Shown piece after piece: positions 14,386 through 20,944 of a DNA stretch of 33,019 nucleotides (position 1 is its first letter; the number at the start of each line of letters is the position of its first letter). The notes beneath the pieces are model-generated. The model saw only the letters and a program-made list of their open reading frames with translations, ran no database searches and was not told the DNA's origin. Source of the DNA: Lingula anatina (Eukaryota > Brachiopoda > Lingulata > Lingulida > Lingulidae); assembly GCF_001039355.2 (NCBI RefSeq), contig NW_019775325.1, positions 126,001-159,019 on the forward strand, written 5' to 3'. The translations under genes were made by a program, and so were the position numbers.

Positions 14386-17300
14386 TTGAATTGGCAGAAA
14401 CAGCTAAGGCAATTAATCCTTTCATAAAGCTACGTATCAACAGCAAGGGTTGAAAAACCGAAAAGAAGGATTTACAGAGTACACAAAACCAAGATCCTTG
14501 GGATTTAGACATTTTCTTCAAAGTTCAAAGTGCAATTCCGAAATTGTCTCTTGGACACAGCAATTAATCTCTGATCTCATATCTGTGTTGTTGGGGTTAC
14601 TTGTATCCATACTGGTAGGCAGATCCGGAATAGGACCTCAAAGGCCAACAAATTTCAAAAACACAAAATGGTGGCTTCTGCAGATACACAGGCATTCACA
14701 GATACATTTTTTCAAGTACTCAACTGCAATCACATAATACAGTGACAATTTTTATATGTAGTGATTCAATCTAAGGCCCCTTTCCCATTGACAACATCGA
14801 CCCAACTCTACCAGGACTCTTACTGACTGCAATCAGCTTAATTAATGACACATCCGCCAGGTAGTAAATAGAATACAGAAAAGCTGGTGATTGTATGAGT
14901 AAGTTGGAAACAAGAGGGTGTCTTTCAGGGAAGCTGACTGCATTTAGCAAGGGTCCCCCCCAGACTATTTTCAATCCACGTAGACCAATAGACTATGTGT
15001 CTATGGGAATGGGATCTTACAATAAAGAAATAGCCCTGAGAATATCTTCTGTATAGTTATATAATGTCAGGTAGATGATGGATGGGATACAGGAGAGAAG
15101 GTACAGGATATGAGCAGATGACAAGTTGCCCAGACAAATGAGTGGCCCTCAGGTAAATTTTCTACCTGAGAAATGATGGAAGGGTGGAAGGGGGAGAGAT
15201 AGAGAATTTTGTACTGGTATATCTACTGGTATCTATTAGTTGTATCTTAGGCACATTCAAATTCAAACATCATACCAGCTGGGTTGGTCCAAGTCTGTGG
15301 GAGATTCTTGCTAAAGTGCAATCAGTGGTTCAGCACATGATAGTTAACTACCCCTAGCTGCTGAGGGAGGTGTGTCAGACAATTAAACTGATTCCAATGA
15401 TCACACTTCAGTAAAAATCCCCTGCAGAAATGTCCCACAGATCCATCAAGTATGATGAGTGAATCTGAATAAGGTCTTTTTTAAATACATTTATGTAAAC
15501 AAGTTTTTGAAATAATTTATCTGATTTTTTTTCCTCTTTTCCTATTGCACTTCAGTTTTGATTTTCGTCAAAGTTACTTCTGAAACAACAGTTCTTCTAT
15601 ACTGGGATATGGAAATAATTAATTCAAGTTGAAGCATTTCCCTATTTTCAGCTGATATTTAATACAAAAGTAACTGATTAAACAAAAACAACATCTCACG
15701 TGGACTTGTTATACAATTCTTGGTAAACTTTAAAGGGATAACAACTGTTCATTTTGGCCAAAAAAGGGAAAGAACAATTTTCCCATACTTACCAATGGTA
15801 AATGAATCCATTCCCACATTCAAAGTTAGTTCCTTTTTTTTTTTTTTTTTTTNNNNNNNNNNNNNNNNNNNNNNNNNNNNNNNNNNNNNNNNNNNNNNNN
15901 NNNNNNNNNNNNNNTTTTTTTTTTTTTTTTTTTGTTAGTATTCTCTTAATAGATTATTATTGAGTGTAACCATCTACGGAGGTCACGTGATATAATGGCA
16001 AGCACAAATTCCAGAATTATTGTAGTAACTGCCCTTTTGGTGGTAAAACAGAATTTAATATATTTCTATGAGTTGTTGACAATGTATGTATTGTGGAATA
16101 TGGATATCTTACGAACCGTTGTTATCCCTTTTAAGTCCGCGCTATGCTCAGTGCATGAGTACTAAGCTTTTGTTGACAGCGCCTCAGTCCACACATACGA
16201 GTCCAGACGGGAGTCGCCCATGCATAGAGTTCAGAGGTGAGTCGCCCATACATACAAGTTCAGAGGTGAGTCTTCCATACATACGAGTCCAGACGGGAAC
16301 TGTCCATATTATACATACGAGTCCAGATTGGCATCCAAAACAGGAGCCAATGACAATCAAACCATTTGTGTTCATGTACACACGACTTGCACTTCATACG
16401 CCCATGTGTATGATTTGCCCATATTACGTAAAGAAGTTAAGAACAATCTGATTTAGGGAAAGTAACATGTCACTAACAGTCGTAGCAAAGTCGTAGCTTG
16501 AGTTTCAATGTGATTTTCATTTACACATTTTCACATTTGTGCGCTTGTCCGGTACACTTCCGCGTTTGGAGATTGGAAAATGAAGAAGCCGGCAGGCATT
16601 TTTGGTGTGAAAGCTCTGGGTGAGGGGCGTTGGCAGGCTGCGCATTATTTGTACATAAATTTCATATCGGAATTTAAGCTCAGCATTTATTCCCTGTTTA
16701 AAATATTTATATTTAATTTATTGTTCCTTAAGAGAATATCTCCATAACTAATTATCAATAAAACTTTTTTTCTTCATCCTTAGGAACAACTTATTATTAT
16801 TATTATTATTTTTTTTTTTGAAAATAGGCCTACATTTCATACGAAAAACTAAACGTTCTGTCCATTTTTTTTTCAATATCATCCACTGAAGTAAGCTTGT
16901 ACCGCTGGATCCAGACAGAAATCTACATTCAAATACTAAAAGATCACCTTGTCGGATTCCATTGGATCCCTAACGACAACTGGCGTCTGACTTTTTTAAC
17001 TACATTTTTTACCTAATTTAGTTTCAAGTGTCGTGAAAGTGAATTAATCACACACTTGGTTTTCGGACATGACCAGTTCACTAAAACTAAAATTAATTAA
17101 TGCACTAAAATCAAAGTTTAAACGACTATTAAATTATTAATGTGTTGTCACTGATTGATTTTACAGATACCACCATATAAATCACGGTGAGGGAAGAGAC
17201 CTCGATTGTTGTTAGACCCCTATTATACAATGTGTAGGCTTAATAAGAAATCCCCACAAGGGTGCTGACATGAAATCTTGATTGCAAAAACTGTTACATT

Positions 17301-19454
17301 GAAAGAGGGATGGGGAAGGGAGGAGAGAGGTAGCGGGTGGGGGGGGAGGAGGAAGGGAGGGAGAGAGAGAGAGAGAGAGGGAAAAAGAGGGGAAAGGAGG
17401 GATACAGAGAGAGAATGAGCGAACAATGGTGGGGGGAGTGAGGGGAGAGACAGAGAAAGAAGTGGTAACTAACAATCGAAAATTCGATACCGTGGCATAT
17501 TATACATCAACTTACGTCCTGAATCAAATGACAAGGGCGTACGTGTCGGTTATATGAGCCTCCGATCCCCTGACAACTCTGTCTACGGTAGAAAAATGTC
17601 GAAAAAAGACCCTCGCATACTTGCCTTAGTTATCAGGCACTTGATCAGCGATTATTGCCAAATACCTGGATCCTGGGTGCAAAATCCCATTGTTTCCTTT
17701 CATCACAGGGGGACAAAGTTATTTTGGGTGCAGACAAGGTGTTGAGCGCATGAAATTCCAACTCTGATACCCGAGCCTGCTTGTAATAGCATATTACAGT
17801 TGTCAATCATAGCAATGATTCGGGTTTAATTGCCAGATTGGCACTCGCCTTTCAAAGCCAAATAAATGTTCAATTCCCCGTCTGCAAGAGCTCATGTGTT
17901 TGTACACAAACTAACAATGAGGATTAAATGCATTGAGAAGATCTGGTTGCAGTGATTTGCTGTTGACGTACAACAAGAAAGGTGCTTGAAAATTATGAGG
18001 TACACCGACTTCTTTAACACCACAGTAGAATACACGCCTTTATACTCCAAGTATAATTTTGTTCATTATTAAAAGGCAGACGCCAGGCGGACCGAATAAA
18101 TTTGCCCTTTTGCAAACCGACTATTGAAAAGCAGTCACCGATTGGCTTTTCCATGCTTATTTACTCTGACAAATGTCCCGTTAGGATGTCATTTTTCACA
18201 AGTCGCGAATTGTGTAGAGGCGGTGCGTCAAAAGGCGAAGAAAAGGGTGTGATGCACTTAATAACTCCGACATATCAATAACTATCAAAAATCATATCTT
18301 TAATCCCGTCTGAGATCAAGCAAATCTTCTTTAATAAAAAGAAAAAAATGTGCCTGGGTCAGATTTGTTCAAACTATCAAACGTTAATCACACGTCAATC
18401 AATATCTAATACTTGGGCTATCCCTCCCTCTCTATTCACCTCTCTCTGTTTTTCTCCCTTATCTCAAGGACATTATTGTCTTTATCATATCATTGGGGAT
18501 TTGAGGCTTGTCTCGTTAATTGCAATATATTTATTCAAATCAATGTGATAACAATTCATTTCACACAATAATTCTTCATCTGTTCAACTTGTCTGCAAGC
18601 GGTTCATCTTTCAGATATTTTCTCCACGGAGAAGTGATACCCATCCCCAAATATTAAACCCTTTTCCGTCTAAATGCATAACTATCTAAAAATTCATGAC
18701 TATATTCCTACCTGCAAAAAGCTGTATTTTATAAAAGTATTTAAGGGAGTCTATACTATATTTAGTCACAGTAGTCCGAAATGCAAAGAAACGTAGGAAT
18801 GCACTTATCCGTCAGTCTCTGCTTTGAGTAGACTTACCCCTTTACATACGTGAAATATGATTAATGAACATGGGATTAGCATTCGTTATGCCTTCCAGAC
18901 AGTGCGGGCCATTTCACCAGACAGTGCTAATTACATCATCAATCTCTCCAGATAAGACAGAGAATGGAAATAGCAATCTAATATCTAGAGGATACGTTTG
19001 AATGATTAGTTCCTCTTCGGGAAGATAAATATACAGAGCCAGACAGAATATTAGAAATGTTTAGAATGACCCGGTTTACCCTAGGATTAATCAATTCCAT
19101 CAGCCTACGCTGCATGTTTGTCTATTCACAAATTCAAGTAGGCTAGTTATTAAATATTGCCACATGTTACACATCCTTTTTGCTAAAACAGCAGCAGAAA
19201 GCGCAGACATTATTTCCCCACCTTCCCCTTACATTCATCGGGTTGCTTTTTTCCCTTTAAAGCAATGTAGACTTTTCTAAAATATCACATTTTTTTCTGC
19301 GTAAGCATGGGGTACTAATTGTTAATTACTTTTATTTTTCGCCTCTCTTACCTCGCCTTGCCGATCTTCTTTTAGCGTTGCCCACCGAGGCCGAGGACAA
19401 AAGTAAAAGGATGAAACTGACATATCCTCCCCGCGTCAGATACACAGATTTCAT
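222..19454 (-). CDS. SCUBE: SCUBE-like secreted multi-EGF protein gene (5' 13 exons; 3' end outside window)
   Basis: Coding join, in transcription order: 19454-19352, 13903-13787, 13498-13376, 12143-12012, 10219-10112, 8037-7921, 7449-7333, 5208-5086, 2974-2858, 2451-2329, 2008-1799, 1469-1359, 398-222. All introns are GT-AG and all junctions are phase 1, leaving 559 residues open without a stop. The order is signal peptide, three EGF repeats with calcium-type features, three without, three with, a six-cysteine spacer, a basic linker and a conserved Cys-containing block. This is the domain order of vertebrate SCUBE1/2/3, which are about 1000 residues long, so roughly half the protein is here. 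Vertebrate SCUBEs are secreted or surface-bound glycoproteins that act in Hedgehog release and as BMP or VEGF co-receptors; that role is family knowledge, not shown here. I cannot assign it to one paralogue, and an invertebrate probably has a single gene. Confidence 0.93.
399..1358. other. SCUBE intron 12
   Basis: Intron of 960 bases, strongly AT-rich, with a nearly pure A/T stretch around 560-670. No exon, RNA gene or mobile element recognised. Confidence 0.6.
1359..1469 (-). CDS. SCUBE: SCUBE exon 12: basic linker segment
   Basis: This 111-bp phase 1-1 exon gives residues 464-500. It is lysine- and arginine-rich, with [22 protein letters not shown] and one cysteine. The F/I-K-x-K/R-A-K/R-F...DxKCxLR pattern is the conserved linker of vertebrate SCUBEs. 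A basic stretch here fits the family's reported binding to cell-surface glycans. The acceptor is tgctttcag|AG and the donor CTCAAG|gtgaga. Confidence 0.85.
1470..1798. other. SCUBE intron 11
   Basis: Short AT-rich intron of 329 bases between exons 12 and 11. Nothing else seen. Confidence 0.6.
1799..2008 (-). CDS. SCUBE: SCUBE exon 11: six-cysteine spacer module
   Basis: This 210-bp phase 1-1 exon gives residues 394-463, directly after EGF9. The cysteine order is RC..LLSC..EVC..LSC..YTC..PSC. A Pro-rich start (CTPLKPPAK), [12 protein letters not shown] and YTYTCGL match the post-EGF module of SCUBE proteins (C..P..P..LSC, then CxLSC, then Y-x-x-x-CG). One N-glycosylation sequon (NQT) is present. 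The acceptor is ctttacag|TT and the donor GTTCTG|gtaagg. Confidence 0.88.
2009..2328. other. SCUBE intron 10
   Basis: AT-rich intron of 320 bases between exons 11 and 10. Nothing else recognised. Confidence 0.6.
2329..2451 (-). CDS. SCUBE: SCUBE exon 10: calcium-binding EGF domain 9
   Basis: This 123-bp phase 1-1 exon gives residues 353-393. It starts DINEC, has NNGGCDHGC and the hydroxylation motif [12 protein letters not shown], and ends KKDCV. It is the last EGF before the spacer. The acceptor is atttgtatag|AT, and the region normally holding the pyrimidine tract is almost entirely a (TTTA)n microsatellite. The donor is TGTAG|gtatgg. Confidence 0.9.
   Translation of the reverse strand: MSMNVPSIMAAVIMGAVTPWEALNVTATLVISSTPTRKIV
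2458..2520. repeat. (TAAA)n microsatellite at the exon 10 acceptor
   Basis: About 63 bases of uninterrupted TAAA repeat, nearly 16 units. On the gene strand it is (TTTA)n and ends only a few bases before the atttgtatag acceptor of SCUBE exon 10. Confidence 0.97.
2858..2974 (-). CDS. SCUBE: SCUBE exon 9: calcium-binding EGF domain 8
   Basis: This 117-bp phase 1-1 exon gives residues 314-352. It starts DVDEC, has TTCDHTC and the hydroxylation motif [12 protein letters not shown], then HRGYEKYG and a final HCG. TCDHxC, HRGY and the terminal HCG are distinctive of SCUBE EGF8. The acceptor is gtttgttgtag|AT and the donor GCGGAG|gtaagg. Confidence 0.92.
2975..5085. other. SCUBE intron 8 with short AAAT repeats
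   Basis: Intron of 2.1 kb. It holds short (AAAT)n tracts near 3388-3403 and 3777-3801 and a degenerate CAGA/GATA stretch near 3940-3970. A 91-codon minus-strand open frame at 4552-4827 has no start context, domain or splice support, so I do not call it. Confidence 0.6.
5086..5208 (-). CDS. SCUBE: SCUBE exon 8: calcium-binding EGF domain 7
   Basis: This 123-bp phase 1-1 exon gives residues 273-313. It starts DVNEC, has NNGGC, the hydroxylation motif [12 protein letters not shown], and PKGYKV before the sixth cysteine. It opens the second calcium-type triplet (EGF7-9). The acceptor is cattttcag|AT and the donor GTCAAG|gtaag. Confidence 0.92.
5209..7332. other. SCUBE intron 7
   Basis: Intron of 2.1 kb, AT-rich with many homopolymer runs. 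A GGAAGACTGTCAG-like word occurs near 7095, 7149 (one change) and 7193. The intron ends in the (TA)n/(AAT)n microsatellite close to the exon 7 donor. Confidence 0.55.
7244..7290. repeat. Compound (TA)n(AAT)n microsatellite
   Basis: About eleven TA units followed by about eight AAT units, lying roughly 40-90 bases inside the intron after the SCUBE exon 7 donor. Confidence 0.95.
7333..7449 (-). CDS. SCUBE: SCUBE exon 7: EGF-like domain 6
   Basis: This 117-bp phase 1-1 exon gives residues 234-272. It has six cysteines with [21 protein letters not shown] and KKTCL, and lacks the calcium prefix. This matches the third of the three non-calcium EGFs in the family. The acceptor is cctcttccag|CG and the donor TTTAG|gtaaag. 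A (AAT)n/(TA)n microsatellite starts about 40 bases into the following intron. Confidence 0.9.
   Translation of the reverse strand, partial: RRVMLTMAVVLRRARIAMTALSAAVLLAISYIRIKKHV
7450..7920. other. SCUBE intron 6
   Basis: Intron of 471 bases. It holds a G-run near 7560 and A-rich tracts. No exon or element seen. Confidence 0.6.
7921..8037 (-). CDS. SCUBE: SCUBE exon 6: EGF-like domain 5
   Basis: This 117-bp phase 1-1 exon gives residues 195-233. It has six cysteines, starts [14 protein letters not shown] and ends DGRTCI, with GPVCTC in the middle. It lacks the calcium prefix. GNGGCQHxC and DGRTCI are shared with EGF5 of vertebrate SCUBE. The acceptor is tttctcag|CA and the donor GTATAG|gtgggt. 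Confidence 0.9.
   Translation of the reverse strand, partial: QHVILAMVGVSTSVGIPPRVQCVPVPPSTWQELMEGLV
8038..10111. other. SCUBE intron 5
   Basis: AT-rich intron of 2.1 kb. Open frames at 8770-9030 (plus) and 9317-9514 (minus) have no recognisable composition or domains. Nothing supported here. Confidence 0.55.
10112..10219 (-). CDS. SCUBE: SCUBE exon 5: EGF-like domain 4 (not calcium-binding)
   Basis: This 108-bp phase 1-1 exon gives residues 159-194, the shortest EGF of the set. It has six cysteines with GCAHHC and [11 protein letters not shown], and lacks the D-x-D/N-E calcium prefix (it starts GWC). GCAHxC followed by a DC-R-x-GF/Y segment is characteristic of SCUBE EGF4 as I know the family. 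The acceptor is ccttttcag|GA and the donor GCATAG|gtgggt. Confidence 0.85.
   Translation of the reverse strand, partial: DGVKHGKDVPIIATLGIMPAPVGLATCFTITEKIA
10220..12011. other. SCUBE intron 4 with degenerate 60-64 bp tandem repeat
   Basis: AT-rich intron of 1.8 kb. Around 10347-10500 a word like TACTTNATNAGAATTTCT recurs at 10347 and 10411, with a weaker third copy near 10471, a degenerate tandem repeat of period about 60-64. The (GAAA)n tract at 11982-12006 abuts the exon 4 donor. Confidence 0.5.
11982..12006. repeat. (GAAA)n microsatellite beside the exon 4 donor
   Basis: About six GAAA units. On the gene strand it is a (TTTC)n pyrimidine tract starting about six bases after the exon 4 donor. 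Confidence 0.93.
12012..12143 (-). CDS. SCUBE: SCUBE exon 4: calcium-binding EGF domain 3
   Basis: This 132-bp phase 1-1 exon gives residues 115-158. It starts DRNEC, has six cysteines (GGCSQQC, YECRC, KSC) and the hydroxylation motif [12 protein letters not shown]. After the last cysteine it carries a short basic tail TRGR before the donor GAAGAG|gtaatt. A (GAAA)n tract begins a few bases into the intron, so the donor sits right beside a microsatellite. Confidence 0.9.
12164..12440. repeat. Tandem duplication, 140-bp period, two copies
   Basis: Copy 1 begins at 12164 and copy 2 at 12304. Both start TTACAGACAATTGAAAT and both contain GAATATATTTTTGTTTCTA and AATTAATGAAGAGTGAAAG. Differences are scattered substitutions and small indels. 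It lies in SCUBE intron 3 and runs straight into the minisatellite. Confidence 0.92.
12442..12795. repeat. G-rich minisatellite, about 13 copies of a 22-30 bp unit
   Basis: The unit is GCTGGTAGAGCTAGTACAGG followed by GGGTGGGGG, with variants (TTCAGG, GTGCAGG, GGTGGAGC) and several units shortened by loss of the GTGGGGG part. The first six copies are nearly identical; copies to the right are more divergent and shorter. It is in SCUBE intron 3. Most units hold two adjacent runs of five to six G on the plus strand, the template strand for SCUBE. Confidence 0.95.
12796..13190. repeat. Purine-rich low-complexity tract with degenerate repeats and a C14 run
   Basis: G/A-rich continuation of the minisatellite. 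It has a G11 run near 12838-12848 and a recurring GACTTCTTGAGAGTAAGA-like word near 12812, 12911 and 13086. It closes with a run of 14 C at 13173-13186. Several open frames cross it on both strands; all are low-complexity artefacts. Confidence 0.8.
13376..13498 (-). CDS. SCUBE: SCUBE exon 3: calcium-binding EGF domain 2
   Basis: This 123-bp phase 1-1 exon gives residues 74-114. It starts DVNEC, has six cysteines in EGF spacing and the hydroxylation motif [12 protein letters not shown], the marks of a calcium-binding EGF repeat. The acceptor is ctttttcag|AT and the donor TATAG|gtaag. It corresponds to the second EGF of vertebrate SCUBE proteins. Confidence 0.9.
13787..13903 (-). CDS. SCUBE: SCUBE exon 2: EGF-like domain 1
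   Basis: This 117-bp phase 1-1 exon gives residues 35-73. It has the six-cysteine EGF pattern and the C-x-D-x4-Y-x-C-x-C Asp/Asn beta-hydroxylation motif ([12 protein letters not shown]). It starts DEC at the junction, so the first acidic ligand of the usual D-x-D-E calcium motif is missing (RRDEC). The acceptor is a tandem ttttag/ccttag. Using the upstream AG, after 13909, would add Ala-Leu in frame and keep the rest unchanged. It lies 5.4 kb downstream of exon 1, across the assembly gap. Confidence 0.88.
14347..14384. repeat. (CA)n microsatellite
   Basis: About 19 uninterrupted CA units in SCUBE intron 1. Confidence 0.97.
15853..15914. other. Assembly gap (62 N) flanked by poly-T
   Basis: Sixty-two undetermined bases with 19 T on each side (15834-15852 and 15915-15933). 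The gap sits inside SCUBE intron 1. An open frame that seems to span it is an artefact. Confidence 0.99.
16193..16336. repeat. Minisatellite, about five copies of a 28-31 bp unit
   Basis: Units of the form ACATACGAGTCCAGACGGGA plus GTCGCCC, with the alternative core AGTTCAGAGGTGAGTC. They start near 16193, 16220, 16248, 16277 and 16306. Two unit types (TCCAGACGGGA and TTCAGAGGTGA) appear in the order A-B-B-A-A. Unit lengths are not multiples of three, so the open frames crossing it are incidental. Confidence 0.88.
17330..17460. repeat. Purine-rich (GA)n / G-rich tract
   Basis: GGGTGGGGGGGGAGGAGG-like and GAGAGAGAGAG stretches. The minus-strand Ser/Pro/Leu-rich open frames over it are low-complexity shadows. 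Confidence 0.9.
19352..19454 (-). CDS. SCUBE: SCUBE exon 1: start codon and signal peptide
   Basis: The ATG at 19454-19452 has G at -3. It opens a 34-residue segment with a basic n-region (MKSVYLTR), a hydrophobic core (FILLLL, residues 14-19) and small residues ending in VGNA, a good signal peptidase site after residue 27. The mature N-terminus would begin KRRSARR. The donor reads GCGAG|gtaagag and leaves phase 1, which matches the EGF1 exon. This is the expected SCUBE arrangement of a signal-peptide exon followed by one EGF per exon. The exon is preceded by a TATA-like box and two small upstream reading frames, so it looks like a genuine first exon. Confidence 0.85.
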
Positions 19455-19488
19455 GGCTCGGAGTAAGAAGAGAAGAACAGCTCCGCAT
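19372..19488 (-). promoter_or_regulatory. Upstream ORF overlapping the SCUBE start, out of frame
   Basis: An ATG at 19488-19486, 34 bases upstream of the SCUBE ATG and in another frame, opens 38 codons that read past the SCUBE start and stop at TAA (19374-19372) within exon 1. Its context is weak (C at -3), so leaky scanning to the main ATG would be expected. It is relevant only if transcription starts upstream of it. Confidence 0.45.
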
Positions 19489-19527
19489 CAGCTCCGCGTA
19501 CAAGCAGTAAAAAGTTAAGTCAGGGAG

Positions 19528-19551
19528 TCACTCCTTCAAAAGCCGTGTCAT
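19528..19551 (-). promoter_or_regulatory. Seven-codon upstream ORF in the SCUBE leader
   Basis: The ATG at 19551-19549 is followed by seven sense codons in total and TGA at 19530-19528. It lies between the TATA-like box and the SCUBE start, so it would be in the leader if that box is used. The start context is weak (C at -3). Confidence 0.4.
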
Positions 19552-19606
19552 TTGATCACCTTTCACGTCGTCACTCGAGCAACAAGTCTAGCGAGCAGAG
19601 CCGTGC

Positions 19607-19612
19607 TTTATA
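19607..19612 (-). promoter_or_regulatory. TATA-like box for SCUBE exon 1
   Basis: On the gene strand the sequence reads GGTATAAAGC. A start site 25-30 bases downstream would be near 19580 and give a leader of about 125 bases before the ATG. A short ATGCT pentanucleotide repeat (about 19614-19632) lies immediately upstream. This is an inference from position and consensus only. Confidence 0.45.
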
Positions 19613-20532
19613 CCATGCTATGCTATGCTATGATCGGGGGGAGTGCACGCCAGTAGGCGACGGCTTCACGCACTTGACAATATTTGTAAATGGAAAAAGC
19701 AGCGATTTCTACACGTAAGATCCCGCAAATCATGTTGGTATGTAAAGTTCTACTTCTAACCGTAGTTGGCAAATCAAAGATTCTTTCATGGTCCGCGTGT
19801 CTATTCAGTTTCACTAGTAATAATTTCGCCCGCTCATAAACTGCATCCGGATTCTGTCTTGATTATTTCAACGCCCGATGAACTTGAGTGCGCTGTTTGC
19901 CTGACAGTCTTTTACTGAGCAAACTCCTCCCACTTTCACCTCTTCTCAGGGGCCAATAAGGTACAACACACACTTTCCTATTTTTTCAAGAGTGGAAATT
20001 AAAGAGAACGTCGGCCTCATGCCGCAGCCAAAGCAGCCGCTGCTTGCATTTGATTTGCTGCTTGAAAGTAGATTAAGCCTTTTTGACAATGCGTCTATGA
20101 TTGAGCGGCATGTAGTATACCAAGATCGTTTTTCATTTTATCCCATAGACACATTACAATAAATACCTTTCAAAAGAGACAGAAAGGAGAGGGAAGAAAC
20201 GTCTATACGCGATCATAAGCCAGACGCCCCAGTTTTGAACTCGCTTGCTCAATTACCCCCGTGTTTATCTGCAAACATTAAAACAAACGTCAATCAGATC
20301 ACGTAAACTAGTGCACCTTGGTGTCAAACGTAATCTCCTTCATGTCCCTCTCTGGAATAACACTGACCAGCTATGCCTTCTCGTTTGTTTTAAGATTGTG
20401 CTTTAAGTAGTTTACACACGTAACCGATCGGTTCTCCTGCATTAATCTCCTGATCTTAAACATCTATTTATCAGCTCGGGGAAAAATCGGAACCGACAAA
20501 TTATACTTATTAAGATGACTTAAGACGCTTTT

Positions 20533-20538
20533 TTTATT
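20533..20538 (-). terminator. AATAAA polyadenylation signal candidate
   Basis: AATAAA on the minus strand, about 310 bases after the TGA-type end of the read-through frame that stops at 20850. If the 20945 donor is not used, this would be the 3' end signal of the two-exon secreted protein gene. A/T-rich words of this kind are common here, so support is weak. Confidence 0.35.
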
Positions 20539-20849
20539 TATCGGAGCTATTAACGTTAATCTGAAGCAGCATTCCAGATACAGTTTGCGGTTCAGATCCA
20601 TTAAGTCTTTGGATAAAGATTTAGAAGAGGCGCATTTAAAGAGTAGTTTAACGAAACGCGATATGACTTCAAAACACGGTTCATTCATCAAAAGCAAGAT
20701 TGCTTTCTGCTGTGTGCTTCTTCCAGTACAATCAGAAAGAAAAGAGAAGTGCAGACGAGCGATGCGCTACCTATCGGGCGTAGCTGAAGACTGCACGAAC
20801 GCACGCTTCACACAAGAAACAATCTCTTCGCTCTTTTAGTTCTAAATAC

Positions 20850-20944
20850 TTAAGGTAGAAAAACTGGTAGGCATGTTGTAGAAAGACAATAGTAAGATGT
20901 ACAAACAGACATCGTTATCAAAAAAATGTAAATCAAGCATATAC
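20850..20944 (-). CDS. Read-through hydrophobic tail, alternative end of the unknown secreted protein
   Basis: In the same frame as the preceding exon, reading through the GTATAT donor adds GICLIYIFLITMSVCTSYYC and about ten more residues before the stop. The tail is strongly hydrophobic, so the product could be membrane-anchored or bear a lipid-anchor signal. It could equally be plain intron, since A/T-rich DNA tends to encode hydrophobic residues. A two-exon protein of about 252 residues would result. Confidence 0.3.

Larger units (their letters stand above)
13904..19351. other. SCUBE intron 1 (contains the assembly gap)
   Basis: Large 5.4-kb first intron. Left of the gap it is AT-rich and CpG-poor; right of the gap CpG is frequent. 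It holds a (CA)n tract, a 28-31 bp minisatellite and a (GA)n tract. The word CCAGACAGTGC occurs twice, at 18895 and 18917. No exon with matching phase was recognised between exons 1 and 2. Confidence 0.6.
19455..20532. other. SCUBE 5' flank
   Basis: This spans the SCUBE leader and proximal promoter up to the possible polyadenylation site of the next minus-strand unit. CpG is common. No other gene is recognised. Open frames at 19623-19814 (minus) and 20464-20697 (minus) are unsupported. Confidence 0.5.

Noticed and set aside
14347-14521. Poly-Cys/Val and His/Thr open frames
   Set aside because: Produced by the (CA)n repeat.
15720-15938. Open frame with a poly-Phe run through the assembly gap
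   Set aside because: It reads poly-T and N bases; an artefact.
16086-16451. 121-codon plus-strand open frame
   Set aside because: It crosses the 28-31 bp minisatellite whose units shift frame; no domain or gene context.
20585-20839. 84-codon plus-strand open frame
   Set aside because: It lies antisense to the possible 3' end of the minus-strand gene, with no domain and no splice support.
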